Positions 53,503 to 62,810 are shown, numbered from the stretch's first letter. The stretch is 64,000 nucleotides of DNA from Clostridium sp. 'White wine YQ' (GCF_028728205.1 NZ_JAQYUU010000001.1:1477318-1541317); one strand, 5' to 3'. The notes: a model not told the origin generated them from the sequence alone. Program-made: numbers and translations.

Positions 53503-54426
53503 TTACTTATTTATTTCATTTTCTACAAATTCTTTAAAGCATGTCATATTAGTTATCTCTTCTAGTTCCTCATCTTCTAATATATATTTTAAGAAATCTG
53601 GATATATCTTAAGTGCCTCTATTAGATCATTGCAAGCTTTGTGATTTTCGCTAATTAAAGTATAGAAACAACTTCTATTATAATATAAGAAATGAACTTC
53701 ATCACAATTTTCTATTCCTTTGGTTAGAACTTCTATTCCTTTTTCTGTATCTATATATTTATAAATTACTGCTAGATTTAAATAACTATAAGCATAAATA
53801 GGATTCATTTTAATTGATCTATTATAAAAGCTTATGGCTTTATTTAGCATATTAAATTTAAAGGCAATCACACCCATATTAAATAATGCTAAATAATTAT
53901 TCGGCTTTATTTCAAGCGCTTTTGAAAACCTCTTATATGCTAAATCATTTTTCCCAAGTGCTTCATATATTGATCCTACATTAGTATTTGCCCAAAAATC
54001 CATCGGATTTAATGAAAGCAGCTTTTCATAGGTTATAATTGCTAACTCCTCTTCCCCACATATGTCATAAACATTGGCAAGAAAAAAATATGCTTTATGA
54101 TAATTAGGATTAATATATATTGCTTTCTTATATAATCTAATTGCCTCATCATAATGTTCATCTTCATCATATATAACTGCTAACCCATAATAAGCTCTTT
54201 CCTCGTTTTCATCTATCCTTAAGGCCTTATTATAATATTCCTTAGCTGTCTCTGGTTTTCCTAATGAATCATAAATTAAAGCTATTTCAATAATTATATC
54301 TACATCATCCTCTTTAGATAATTCGTTAGCAACACTAAAAAGATCTAATGCTTTTACTAATTTATCATCTTCTAATGCTTTATAAGCTCTTTCTATATAT
54401 TTCTGTATTAAAACATCTTCATTCAT
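53503..54426 (-). CDS. TPR-repeat protein
   Basis: The 307-residue soluble protein is built almost wholly of tetratricopeptide repeats. Examples are YYNKALRIDENEERAYYGLAVI, YKKAIYINPNYHKAYFFLANVY and FSKALEIKPNNYLALFNMGVIA, about seven 34-residue units. It has no signal peptide or membrane helix. TPR arrays mediate protein-protein contacts, and the partner is unknown. It follows the 6S RNA gene by 41 bases but starts behind its own AGGTGAT. Confidence 0.82.
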   Translation of the reverse strand: MNEDVLIQKYIERAYKALEDDKLVKALDLFSVANELSKEDDVDIIIEIALIYDSLGKPETAKEYYNKALRIDENEERAYYGLAVIYDEDEHYDEAIRLYKKAIYINPNYHKAYFFLANVYDICGEEELAIITYEKLLSLNPMDFWANTNVGSIYEALGKNDLAYKRFSKALEIKPNNYLALFNMGVIAFKFNMLNKAISFYNRSIKMNPIYAYSYLNLAVIYKYIDTEKGIEVLTKGIENCDEVHFLYYNRSCFYTLISENHKACNDLIEALKIYPDFLKYILEDEELEEITNMTCFKEFVENEINK

Positions 54427-54467
54427 TTTATCACCTGCTATATGAATTATACACTTTCATGCAAAAT

Positions 54468-54698
54468 AAAAAAAGAGGGTATTACCCTCTTAAAAACTAT
54501 ATCGAACTTCCAAAATACCGTTGCCCTTCTTTTGACACCTATCTCTCGATAGGTGGGTGTCCTCACTGATGCATATGTGTCCTGGCCTCTCGGACTTATA
54601 GGACAATCTTGCATCTAGGTACTTGAACTCCCGTAAATTAGCTGTAGGTTCAAAATAAGAGCCTGACAAATACCTCAGAAGTAATTCTTTGTTTTTCT
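54468..54698 (-). ncRNA. ssrS: 6S RNA (clostridial type)
   Basis: On the minus strand a transcript of about 230 bases begins AGAAAAAC, then CTTCTGAGGTATTTG. This pairs over 13 positions, G-U included, with CGGTATTTTGGAAG near the 3' end, giving the closing stem of 6S RNA. The large unpaired central region and inner GTGTC/GACAC-type stems around ACCTATCGAGAGATAGGT fit, and the UCUGAGGU start is conserved in the family. A strong promoter precedes it and GAGGGT...ACCCTC plus T7 ends it. 6S RNA binds sigma-A polymerase and represses transcription in slow growth. Confidence 0.8.
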
Positions 54699-54704
54699 GA
54701 TATG

Positions 54705-54733
54705 ATTATAAAACATAATAAATACAAAATCAA
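54705..54733 (-). promoter_or_regulatory. Promoter of 6S RNA
   Basis: TTGATT (54733-54728), 17 bases and a perfect TATAAT (54710-54705) on the minus strand predict a start at A 54698. Confidence 0.75.
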
Positions 54734-54797
54734 ATCTAAATAATTGAAATTACTTAAGAAAACAAGAGTTTAACTAGGCTTAATCATACTAATATAG

Positions 54798-55625
54798 CTA
54801 TGAACGCAAAAATTCATCAATTAGCTTCCTTGCAATTGATAGATTATTTGGTATATCAGGCAGCTTATCTTTTTTAAACCATTTAGCTTCTCCGATTTCA
54901 GTGCCATCAACCTTTATTTCACCGCTTTCATATTCAGCTGTAAATCCTATCATTACAGAATTGGGAAATGGCCAAGGTTGGTTTCCAAAGTATTTAATAT
55001 TCTTAACCTTAATTCCCACTTCCTCCATAACTTCTCTTTTTACACTTTCTTCAAAGGTTTCTCCTGCCTCAACAAATCCAGCAATTACACTAAACAAACC
55101 TTCCTTAAAATTCAGGTTATGAGCAAGTAAAATCTCCTCTCCTTTTATGACTGATACAATTATAGCAGGAGATAATTGAGGATAATATGTTGTTCCACAA
55201 GTATCACACTTTTTAGCTCTTTCTTTTACTAATCTATAAATCTTATTTCCGCATTTTCCGCAAAATCTATTGTTTTTATCCCAATTTATTATTTGTTTTC
55301 CTCTTCCTAGTAGTAGAAAGAATCTCTCGCCTAAAATTATTCCTAGTGATCTTATATCAATAAACTCAAAAAACTGGGTATTATCTAACTTATCTTCTGA
55401 AATTTCACATGCATAACATTCAGTCCCCTTTAAACTTCCTATGTAGTATTCTTCTTCTATTTCCAAGAAACTAATTTTATCATAGGTTGGTATCTCAACT
55501 TTATCATTTTCTTTATTGACTAAAACCCTATCATTATTAAAAATAAACCATAAATCTCCACCTGTCTTTTCTTTTTCAGAAACTACTCCTGGAACAAAAT
55601 CTAAGTATTCTTCTACATTATTCAT
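54798..55625 (-). CDS. nudC: NAD+ diphosphatase NudC
   Basis: The 275-residue protein has a zinc ribbon with four Cys (FCGKCGN, then CDTCGTTYYP). The Nudix box is GFVEAGETFEESVKREVMEEVGI (shortened: G-x5-E-x7-REV-x-EE-x-G-I), followed by NQPWPFPNS, the NudC-specific SQPWPFPxS signature with S replaced by N. NudC cleaves NADH and NAD and removes NAD caps from RNA. It lies directly upstream of 6S RNA on the same strand. Its start follows AGTAGG. Confidence 0.92.
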   Translation of the reverse strand: MNNVEEYLDFVPGVVSEKEKTGGDLWFIFNNDRVLVNKENDKVEIPTYDKISFLEIEEEYYIGSLKGTECYACEISEDKLDNTQFFEFIDIRSLGIILGERFFLLLGRGKQIINWDKNNRFCGKCGNKIYRLVKERAKKCDTCGTTYYPQLSPAIIVSVIKGEEILLAHNLNFKEGLFSVIAGFVEAGETFEESVKREVMEEVGIKVKNIKYFGNQPWPFPNSVMIGFTAEYESGEIKVDGTEIGEAKWFKKDKLPDIPNNLSIARKLIDEFLRS

Positions 55626-55683
55626 TATAAGGCCTACTTTCTTATTAGAATTTCATTAATTATCATTATACATCTTTTCATGT

Positions 55684-55709
55684 AAAAAAAGGAGCGTATT
55701 AGCTCCTTT
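55684..55709 (-). terminator. Terminator of the chemoreceptor gene
   Basis: AAAGGAGC pairs with GCTCCTTT across six bases, then seven T on the minus strand. Confidence 0.88.
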
Positions 55710-55721
55710 AATTATGTATTA

Positions 55722-57434
55722 TTATATTTTAAATTTTTTAACCATTTCATTAAGATTCATAGCAAGCTCAGCTTGACTTTGTGACGCTTTAGAAACATCA
55801 TTTATTGAGGCTGTAATCTCATTAATACTTCTTAAAATCTCATCTGAACCAGCCGCTGATTCTTCAGCAGTTGCAGTAACATTTTCAATGGCATCCGCAA
55901 CTTGTCCAACTACTTCATTTATTTGTTTTGAAGATTTTGCAATATCCTCAATTATTCCATTTACAAATTCAGCATCCTTTTCATATTGGATTCCAGTATT
56001 TAATAATAATTCAAAGCTTGGACTAACATCATTAGCTAAATACTCTAAAATATCCTGACCACCTGCAGAAAGATTAGCAAAGGCATTTCTAACTTGTACC
56101 ACCATGTTTTGAATTTGTGCTACAGCTTCAGCTGATTGCTCAGCTAGTTTTCTTATTTCATCAGCAACAACTGCAAAACCTTTTCCCTGCTCTCCAGCTC
56201 TTGCTGCCTCAATAGCTGCATTTAAAGCTAATAAATTAGTTTGCGATGCTATTTCACCAATAGAATCTGCCATAATTCTAACTTCATCTACAACCTTACC
56301 TTCTTTAATAGCATTTATAATATGCTGACTCTTTTCTCTGTATATTATCTCATTTGCTTCAATATTCTTTGTAGCCTTAGTTTTTAAATCTACTGCCCTA
56401 TTTTTGATTTCAATAACAGACTTATAAGAATCATTTGCTTTATGTTCAAGTTCATTTGTTGTTGAACCTATCTCTTGCGTAGATGCACTAACCTCTTCTG
56501 TTGTTGCACTTAAGTCTTGAGATCCCTTAGCTATCTGTTCAGTAGATTCATTTACTATTTCCATCCTTGAAGAAACCTCTTCCGAAGTTGCAGATAATTC
56601 TTCACTACTAGAACTTATGCTATAGGCACTATCTGAAATTTGAGATACCAGCATTCTTACATTCTCTGTTGCATTATTTAAAGCCTCTGATAAGATTCCT
56701 AATTCATCTTTAGAATCCACCTCTATTTTATGTGACAAATCTCCTGTTTCAAGAGACTTAGCAAGACTTAACACCTTTTTTATACTTTTAGCAATAGATT
56801 GAGATATGATTATAGCCATAACTATTCCCACTAAAGTTGCTACTATAGATAATGCTATCATTAAATATAGTGTTGATTTAGAAATTGAATTACTCGATTC
56901 CTTTTCTGCAAAAGCTTGACTATTTATTTCTGTTATTAATTTATCTACAGATGAAGTTATATCCGCTCTAATGGATGCAGTATTCTTGCTTAATTCCATT
57001 GCTTCATCATATTTCTTATCTTTCATTAGATTAATTGTATCATCAACAGCTACCCTGTATTTCTTCAAACTATCTTTAAGGTTAGATAGCAGCACCTTTT
57101 CATTTTCTGAAAGATTTGTTTTTTCATAGTCCGCTAAAATATTATTATCTTCAGTTCTAATTTGATTAATACTATTTAGTGTTTTATCAACATTATTTGA
57201 ATCTCTGCTTTCTACTAAATTAATTATATCCAATCTTGAAACTAGAATATTAGAATTAATTTTTTCAACATTTTTTAGTGTTGTAAAATTATCATTATAA
57301 AGAGTGTCTACATTTGAGTTGATACTTTTTATTCCATAAGCACCAAAACCACCAACTACAACAATAAAGAATGTTAATACCAAAAAGGAAATAACTAATT
57401 TTTGTTTAATTCTCATGTTCTTATACCATTTCAT
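55722..57434 (-). CDS. Methyl-accepting chemotaxis protein
   Basis: The 570-residue receptor has two membrane helices (about residues 10-30 and 185-208) around a four-helix-bundle ligand domain of about 150 residues. A HAMP domain ([16 protein letters not shown]) follows, then a long signalling coiled coil with the universal tip [21 protein letters not shown] and [14 protein letters not shown]. It relays signals to CheA/CheW, none of which are encoded here. ATG 57434 is eight bases past GGAGG; ATG 57449 overlaps that site. The ligand is unknown. Confidence 0.93.
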   Translation of the reverse strand: MKWYKNMRIKQKLVISFLVLTFFIVVVGGFGAYGIKSINSNVDTLYNDNFTTLKNVEKINSNILVSRLDIINLVESRDSNNVDKTLNSINQIRTEDNNILADYEKTNLSENEKVLLSNLKDSLKKYRVAVDDTINLMKDKKYDEAMELSKNTASIRADITSSVDKLITEINSQAFAEKESSNSISKSTLYLMIALSIVATLVGIVMAIIISQSIAKSIKKVLSLAKSLETGDLSHKIEVDSKDELGILSEALNNATENVRMLVSQISDSAYSISSSSEELSATSEEVSSRMEIVNESTEQIAKGSQDLSATTEEVSASTQEIGSTTNELEHKANDSYKSVIEIKNRAVDLKTKATKNIEANEIIYREKSQHIINAIKEGKVVDEVRIMADSIGEIASQTNLLALNAAIEAARAGEQGKGFAVVADEIRKLAEQSAEAVAQIQNMVVQVRNAFANLSAGGQDILEYLANDVSPSFELLLNTGIQYEKDAEFVNGIIEDIAKSSKQINEVVGQVADAIENVTATAEESAAGSDEILRSINEITASINDVSKASQSQAELAMNLNEMVKKFKI

Positions 57435-57544
57435 AAATTTATCCTCCATTTATCAATCGATAATCATTATTTATTAATATTATATATCAAACTGTTAATG
57501 TTATCAATTTATTTCTGGGGATTATATATTTCCTATTACTTTAA

Positions 57545-57883
57545 CTACTCCCACTCTTTCCATATGCTAGGTTCAAATCCTACTGTTGCATTTTTACCAT
57601 TTCTAACTATAGGCGTTTTATATAATTTAGGGTTATTTAGTAGTAACTCTTCTCTTACTCCTTCACCCCTAATCTTATCTAAATTTAAAGTTTTATATTC
57701 CTTTGCTTTTTCATTTATAAGCTTATCAAGACCTACCGCTGCCTTTATGCTTTCCAATTCTCTTTTACTTATAGCTTTTTGATTTAAATCTATAAATTGA
57801 TATTTTACTTTTCTTTCTTTAAAATATCTTTCTGCCTTTTGTGTATCAAAACATTTCTTTGTTCCAAATATCTGTATATTCAT
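57545..57883 (-). CDS. ArsC/Spx-family thioredoxin-fold protein
   Basis: The 112-residue protein has the ArsC/Spx fold: IQIFGTKKCFDTQKAERYF with one Cys (C11) in the active-site loop, then YQFIDLNQKAISKREL and KTPIVRNGKNATVGFEP, which supplies the cis-Pro. Spx normally has CxxC, so this is nearer to the single-Cys ArsC-like branch (YffB/ArsC). A true arsenate reductase role is uncertain, as no ars genes are near. GGAGG precedes ATG. Confidence 0.82.
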   Translation of the reverse strand: MNIQIFGTKKCFDTQKAERYFKERKVKYQFIDLNQKAISKRELESIKAAVGLDKLINEKAKEYKTLNLDKIRGEGVREELLLNNPKLYKTPIVRNGKNATVGFEPSIWKEWE

Positions 57884-57943
57884 TTATTACCTCCACATTA
57901 TCTGTTCTAATATCAAATATAATATCACAAAAGCCTCAAAATC

Positions 57944-57980
57944 AAAAATGAGGGAAGCCTTATCAATAAGCTTCCCTCAT
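57944..57980 (-). terminator. Terminator of the BlaR-like gene
   Basis: ATGAGGGAAGC pairs perfectly with GCTTCCCTCAT, with TTTTT following on the minus strand. Confidence 0.88.
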
Positions 57981-57989
57981 AATCATATC

Positions 57990-59636
57990 TTACCACTCTC
58001 TACCTGGGTCATCTGCCATATTGTTAACTGTGCCCTTAGGATATAAGACTGAATAATGATCTAATTTAGTATCATTGCTACCTGATGTACCTGAAAAAAC
58101 AAATAATATTTTAAAATCTTTACTTGCTACATAGCCCAAAATTTCTTCACCATTTGACTTTACATCATATGCAGGCTTTCCAAAATAGTTTTTTACCATT
58201 TCAAGTGTAAGATCATTTAACTTTTTATCATATGATCTAACTTCAAATACCTGATCACCTTTATTTGTTCCAAAGACTACATTACGCTTTGAATAAGTGG
58301 TATACATACCTTTAGCTGCTCCAACCCATTCTGATTTATCTGCTTTTCCCCAAGCTTTTTCTATATCCTGAAGATTTGTTGTCTTAGCTGGAAAGTCACA
58401 ATTTATAATTTTACCTTGCTTAGCCAAATCTTTTATAAGTTCTTGTTCTGAGATTAGAATAGGACTATGTCTAGGCGGAGTACTTGAATTATTTCCTGAG
58501 TTATTAACCTCATTACTATTTGATGATGAATTATCATTATTAACTTCATTTTGATTATTATCACTTTGAGCTACATTACTATTTTGCGAATCATTATTTG
58601 AAGATTTATTTATGCTTGAACATCCTACCATAAAGATTACTGTAAATGCTGTAATAATCCCTATAGCTGTGCGTAAAGCTGATCTTTTGTTAAACAATGT
58701 GATCATAACTATTCTCCTTTTGCTATATTTATTTGCAAATCCTAATGTGCCTAATAACCTTTTTGACTTTGTATTTATTTTAAGCATATTAATTATAGTT
58801 TGCCCATATTCTCGAGCTTCATAAACATTTAATGTTTTAAGAGCTGTTGCATCACAAGCAACTTCGCAATCTTGTTTAAATCTGTATAACGAATACCATA
58901 TTAATGGATTAAACCAATATATAGCTTGTAGCAATAAAATAAATACATTTACTATTAAATCTTTCCTTTTTATATGAGTAACTTCATGTAAGAAAACATA
59001 TTTTAGCTCTTCTTTCTCTAGCTTGCTTAAAATTTGTTGTGATATTACTATCTTTGGTTTTATGATTCCATAAACGTAAGGTGATTTTAAATGTTCATCA
59101 TAAATAATTGATATATTTGAACTTACATTTAGTTTTTCTTTAGATTCTTTTAGTATTTCTTTTATATCCTCTCTTTTACAACGATTACTTCTCTTTATAT
59201 TATTTAATATAATTAAATTCACAATTACTATATAAAGTAGAATTACTACCATTCCTATTATCCAAATCAAAGATGCTGTTTTCATATTAAATCCTAAAGA
59301 ATTACCTGAAACAGCTACATCATTAGTACTTATTTCCCTACTACTTTGATTTACTATATTGGGATCTAAATTAAAGCTTTTTGTGATTGTATCATTCGTA
59401 ATTGAAGATATATTATATTTTTCAGATTGAATATTAAAATAATTAATTGGATTTAATTGGCTTTGATAATTCATAGGTACTAAAAGTTTGAATAAAAGCA
59501 AAATCCAAATATAATAATGAAATTTTGCACTAAGCTTATCTTTAAAAATTCCTTTAAAAATCAATATAGCAACTGCTATAATACTTCCCATAATTGAAAG
59601 AAGAAGGATTTGTTCAAATAACTTCTCTAAATTCAC
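57990..59636 (-). CDS. BlaR1/MecR1-like M56 metalloprotease fused to a DUF4309-like domain
   Basis: The 548-residue membrane protein has four membrane helices around an M56 peptidase domain with zinc motif HEVTHIKRKD (HExxH) and the later FKQDCEVACDA Glu segment. After the last helix come a Ser/Asn-rich linker (about residues 345-395) and a C-terminal domain of about 150 residues (LIKDLAKQGKIINCDF ... VKNYFGKPAYDV). That domain resembles DUF4309/YjgB, not the penicillin-binding sensor of true BlaR1. It likely cleaves the adjacent BlaI-type repressor on sensing an outside signal. The start is GTG 59636. Confidence 0.85.
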   Translation of the reverse strand: MNLEKLFEQILLLSIMGSIIAVAILIFKGIFKDKLSAKFHYYIWILLLFKLLVPMNYQSQLNPINYFNIQSEKYNISSITNDTITKSFNLDPNIVNQSSREISTNDVAVSGNSLGFNMKTASLIWIIGMVVILLYIVIVNLIILNNIKRSNRCKREDIKEILKESKEKLNVSSNISIIYDEHLKSPYVYGIIKPKIVISQQILSKLEKEELKYVFLHEVTHIKRKDLIVNVFILLLQAIYWFNPLIWYSLYRFKQDCEVACDATALKTLNVYEAREYGQTIINMLKINTKSKRLLGTLGFANKYSKRRIVMITLFNKRSALRTAIGIITAFTVIFMVGCSSINKSSNNDSQNSNVAQSDNNQNEVNNDNSSSNSNEVNNSGNNSSTPPRHSPILISEQELIKDLAKQGKIINCDFPAKTTNLQDIEKAWGKADKSEWVGAAKGMYTTYSKRNVVFGTNKGDQVFEVRSYDKKLNDLTLEMVKNYFGKPAYDVKSNGEEILGYVASKDFKILFVFSGTSGSNDTKLDHYSVLYPKGTVNNMADDPGREW

Positions 59637-59656
59637 AATCTTTCAACTGCCTTTCA

Positions 59657-60034
59657 TTACTTTCTATTTTGATCAAGTAACTTTTGAAGTTCTTCTATCT
59701 CATTTTGAGATAATTTTTCATTTTTGATAAAATTTGATACCATTAAATGCACTGAACCATCATAAACCTTTTTTATAAAAGATCTAGTCTCCTCCATTAC
59801 GCAATCTCTCTTTTCTACTAAAGGATAAAATTCAAATTGAGAACACTCCTTATCTACACCAACTACCCCTTTTTTTACCAATCTATCAATTAATGAATGA
59901 ATAGTTTTAGGTTTCCAGTCAGTTTTAGGCTTAAGAGCCTCAATAATCTTTGTTGATGTAAGCGGTGATTCTTCCCATAATACGTTTATAACTACCCATT
60001 CTGCATCTGATATCTTATAATTCACTTCGTTCAA
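59657..60034 (-). CDS. BlaI/MecI-family repressor
   Basis: The 125-residue dimeric repressor has a winged helix (ISDAEWVVINVLWEESPLTSTKIIEAL, then TIHSLIDRLVKKGVVG) and the C-terminal dimer helix where M56 proteases cut. The start is TTG 60034, eight bases past AAGGAG. Two CTACA-N2-TGTAG operators overlap its promoter. It precedes the BlaR-like gene by 20 bases, so the pair is an autoregulated operon. No beta-lactamase gene is adjacent. Confidence 0.92.
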   Translation of the reverse strand: MNEVNYKISDAEWVVINVLWEESPLTSTKIIEALKPKTDWKPKTIHSLIDRLVKKGVVGVDKECSQFEFYPLVEKRDCVMEETRSFIKKVYDGSVHLMVSNFIKNEKLSQNEIEELQKLLDQNRK

Positions 60035-60049
60035 TATAATATCTCCTTC

Positions 60050-60101
60050 CTACAATTGTAGTCCTTATCTACAGACTACATCTGTAGGAAGGGTTTGTCA
60101 A
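60050..60101 (-). promoter_or_regulatory. Promoter with two BlaI-type operators
   Basis: CTACAATTGTAG (60050-60061) and CTACATCTGTAG (60076-60087) are CTACA-N2-TGTAG dyads 26 bases apart. TTGACA (60101-60096) with 17 bases to TAGTCT (60078-60073) on the minus strand is the promoter they overlap. Confidence 0.75.
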
Positions 60102-60200
60102 GTACGCTAAAATATAAATTATGAATTTTATTAATATAATGATATAATTATTTATTGTCATAAAGTAATGACAAATAAAAAAGTAAAGTGAGATTATATA

Positions 60201-60614
60201 ATGAGAAATGAAAAGTTAGAAAGAGCAATAAATAGAATTGATAATGAGATTGCTGCCATGAATACTGCTAAGAAGTATTTATCAAATACAGAAGAAATAC
60301 ATCAGGTAGTTGAAACCTTAAACAATAAGAGACAATTATTGGCTAATGAAATATATGCTGAGGATCATAAGTGCTATCTAGAATGTCGCGAAGTTATAGA
60401 ATCAATGCTAGATAAAGAACTAGGAAAAGAAGATCAAGCTCAATTGTTAGATATTATAAAAGAAAAGTTTGGAAGACAATCACCAAATGTAAGTAAGAAA
60501 AGTAGTGGTCTTAACGCTTGGCTTAAAGAACTTAGTATAGAATATACATGGATCAATGATGAAGGAACTGATTGGGATAAATTAATTATAACTGGATTCG
60601 GATTATATAAATAA
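60201..60614 (+). CDS. Helical protein of 137 residues, unknown
   Basis: The protein has a long coiled-coil-like N-terminal half (LERAINRIDNEIAAMNTAKKYL, IHQVVETLNNKRQLLANEI) and a short C-terminal domain (LNAWLKELSIEYTWINDEGTDWDK). It has no signal peptide or membrane segment. A moderate ribosome site (AAAGTGAG) precedes ATG and a strong terminator follows. No family is recognised. Confidence 0.55.
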   Translation: MRNEKLERAINRIDNEIAAMNTAKKYLSNTEEIHQVVETLNNKRQLLANEIYAEDHKCYLECREVIESMLDKELGKEDQAQLLDIIKEKFGRQSPNVSKKSSGLNAWLKELSIEYTWINDEGTDWDKLIITGFGLYK

Positions 60615-60637
60615 ATTTAAAATAAAATTTATTGAAG

Positions 60638-60669
60638 ACCTTCTTATTCTTAAATAAGAAGGTTTTTTT
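60638..60669 (+). terminator. Terminator of the 137-residue protein gene
   Basis: ACCTTCTTATT-CTTA-AATAAGAAGGT is followed by seven T. Confidence 0.92.
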
Positions 60670-60786
60670 ACTCTTTAGAAATCAATCGCCTTGACGATTT
60701 TTATTATAAGAAAACCTTACCAGATTTATTTTTTTAAATTATGACATACTAATAAAGTAATAATTTTTATTAAGGAGGCTATTTCA

Positions 60787-60987
60787 ATGGTACAAAATAG
60801 CACAGAAAATTTACTTAAAAATGAGCTTAATTCTAGTACCAAGGTTATCAAAGAATTAATTGATATGACTACTATTAATTCTGTTGAATCAAATGATTTA
60901 CTTAATCATACTCATCTCAATGATAAAAATTATAGTAAAGAAATCAAAAATATTACTCAATCTAGAGAAATAAAAACTTATATATAA
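60787..60987 (+). CDS. Small hydrophilic protein, 66 residues, unknown
   Basis: The 66-residue protein is rich in Asn, Ser, Thr and Lys and mostly helical (LLKNELNSSTKVIKELIDM). There is no signal peptide. AAGGAGG precedes ATG, and the next gene starts 34 bases after its stop, so the two are probably one transcript. No known family. Confidence 0.55.
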   Translation: MVQNSTENLLKNELNSSTKVIKELIDMTTINSVESNDLLNHTHLNDKNYSKEIKNITQSREIKTYI

Positions 60988-61021
60988 TAATTTTTAAAAA
61001 TAATTGACTGGAGGTAGAAAA

Positions 61022-61507
61022 ATGAGTGCACAAAGTACTATTTCTCGTGAAAAAACTAATGTTGGTCATAATACTACTTCAAACTATTGTACAATTACTA
61101 ATTCAACATCTGAACAAATTTTAGTATATGGACCGCCTAAGGCAACTGATGGTGGAAAATATGATACTTCCTGGTATGTACTTCATACAGGTAAAACTAC
61201 TCCTCAGGGATGGGAATGCTTCGGTTTCTTCGTTCCAAAAGATAGAAGCTTTAGTAATGAATCTGATTCAACTATAGAGGGACCTGTGGCAATAAAATAT
61301 AGTGGTGGAAAATCGATAACACTTACAAGCAGCCAAAATAAATACATAGCTAAAGGTGCTAATTATGATGGTGTTTTCCATCAATCAGAAATTAATTGGT
61401 CTATTCCTGATTTTAGCTGTGAAGACTGTCAAGCAATGAATAAACTTCGCTATGAAATTGATTCTGATCTTAATGTAATGAAACAAAATAAAGATTATGA
61501 AAAATAA
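61022..61507 (+). CDS. Beta-rich protein of 161 residues, unknown
   Basis: The protein has strand-rich segments (NYCTITNSTSEQILVYGPP, SWYVLHTGKTTPQGWECFGFF, ITLTSSQNKYIAKGANYD) and a C-terminal CEDC motif with a helix. It lacks a signal peptide. The fold impression is a beta-sandwich, like small bacterial lectin or cytolysin-type proteins, but I cannot name one. ATG 61022 follows GGAGG; the frame start 61004 lies upstream of that site. It forms a two-gene unit with the 66-residue protein. Confidence 0.55.
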   Translation: MSAQSTISREKTNVGHNTTSNYCTITNSTSEQILVYGPPKATDGGKYDTSWYVLHTGKTTPQGWECFGFFVPKDRSFSNESDSTIEGPVAIKYSGGKSITLTSSQNKYIAKGANYDGVFHQSEINWSIPDFSCEDCQAMNKLRYEIDSDLNVMKQNKDYEK

Positions 61508-61510
61508 ATT

Positions 61511-61556
61511 AAAGGAAAGCTCCCTTTGTTATTTGCTACAATCAGAGCTTTCCTTT
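61511..61556 (+). terminator. Bidirectional terminator after 61022 gene
   Basis: AAAGGAAAGCT pairs with AGCTTTCCTTT at the ends of a 46-base stem-loop between convergent genes. Confidence 0.75.
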
Positions 61557-61563
61557 ATGGTTT

Positions 61564-62001
61564 TTACTGAGTGTTATTTTTTCCCTCTACATACTTTTTA
61601 AAGTTATCTAAGATTGACTGCCATCCTCTTTGTTGGAGTTCAATTGAATTAGTGTCTTCTGCTTCAAAAGTTTCGATAACTATGGTCTTATTTGATTTAT
61701 TAGCAAATGATATCCTTACTTTTCTACCATCTCCCATTGTATATGATATTAATTCATTTAATTTTACTTCATCATATACTCCACCAAAATCAAATCCAAA
61801 GCTTCCATCTTTTGCTTCCATCCTAGAAAGGAATTTACCTCCCGCTCTTAAATCATTCTCAGCAAAAGGAGTATGCCAATCCTCTGAAGCACTATTCCAT
61901 TTTTTTATATGTTCCGGTTCTGTCCAATACTTCCATACTTTTTCTACTTGTTCATTAATTGTGGTTTCAACAGTTATTGTAGTTTTTTTATCTGTCTCCA
62001 A
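61564..62001 (-). CDS. SRPBCC/AHSA1-domain protein
   Basis: The 145-residue protein is a single START-like (SRPBCC, AHSA1) domain: TTINEQVEKVWKYWTEPEHIKKW, then AGGKFLSRMEAKDG, FGGVYDEVKLNELISYTMGDGR and the long C-terminal helix QQRGWQSILDNFKKYVEG. Such domains bind hydrophobic small molecules, and the eukaryotic relative activates Hsp90. The start is TTG 62001, with GGAGAGG upstream. It stands alone. The ligand is unknown. Confidence 0.85.
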   Translation of the reverse strand: METDKKTTITVETTINEQVEKVWKYWTEPEHIKKWNSASEDWHTPFAENDLRAGGKFLSRMEAKDGSFGFDFGGVYDEVKLNELISYTMGDGRKVRISFANKSNKTIVIETFEAEDTNSIELQQRGWQSILDNFKKYVEGKNNTQ

Positions 62002-62192
62002 ACTATTCCTCTCCTTTCTAAATATATTTTTTCTTATTATACTTCAAAAATAGACCTAATAAAATTCTTTTTTCTAAAATATAACACAACTTTGCATATT
62101 TTACATATCATATATTCAAGGATAACTTACCACCATTAATTTATATAGCTCTCGATAACAAGTCTGTACTTAAATATAAGGTGGTGAAGACT

Positions 62193-62747
62193 ATGCTGCA
62201 AACTACTCTGTATTTACTATTAATAGCCCTTATTAATAGTTTTGATAATATTGGAATAAGAATTGCCTATAGTATTGGAGGAATTACGGTTCAGCTTAAG
62301 AAAAATTTTCTTATCTCTTTAATGGCATTTACTGTTGCTTTTATTTCCTCTCTCTCTGGCAGCTTAATCTCTAATTTCTTAAGCGACAATGTAGCCTCAT
62401 TCCTTAGTATGCTTCTAATCTCAGGAACTGGTATCAAAATTATGCTTGAACCCTTTTTAAAGAAAAAAGATAAAACGGACCAAGTAAAAACTTTAAGTTA
62501 TAAGGAATCCATTTCTATTGGACTTGCTTTAGCACTAGACGACATAGGTGGTTCCGTAGGAGTTGGTTTGGCAGGCTATCATCCGCTTGCTGTAGGCTTA
62601 GCTTTCTTCTTCGTAAGTTTTCTAATATTTATATCTGGCAATTATGCTATAGAACTTTTAGGCAAATTTAAAATTGACAAAAGAATTGCTACTGTTCTAG
62701 CTGGTATACTAATGATTGCAATGGGAATTTCTCAAATTTTAGAATGA
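62193..62747 (+). CDS. YtaF/MntP-like membrane protein
   Basis: The 184-residue protein has six membrane helices in two inverted halves. INSFDNIGIRIAYSIGGI and GLALALDDIGGSVGVGLAG are the repeated motifs of the MntP/YtaF family, with paired acidic residues in helices for a metal. YtaF is a sporulation-linked member; MntP exports manganese. ATG 62193 follows AAGGTGGTG; the GTG codons at 62181 and 62184 are inside that site. It is transcribed alone. Confidence 0.82.
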   Translation: MLQTTLYLLLIALINSFDNIGIRIAYSIGGITVQLKKNFLISLMAFTVAFISSLSGSLISNFLSDNVASFLSMLLISGTGIKIMLEPFLKKKDKTDQVKTLSYKESISIGLALALDDIGGSVGVGLAGYHPLAVGLAFFFVSFLIFISGNYAIELLGKFKIDKRIATVLAGILMIAMGISQILE

Positions 62748-62764
62748 ATTTTCTTTATACCTAA

Positions 62765-62796
62765 TAGGGGCAGTATTTTAAAAAATATCGCCCCTA
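62765..62796 (-). terminator. Terminator of the SASP gene (bidirectional)
   Basis: TAGGGGC pairs with GCCCCTA, with an inner TATTT/AAATA stem, between convergent genes. Confidence 0.75.
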
Positions 62797-62810
62797 CTTG
62801 AAAAGTACTT

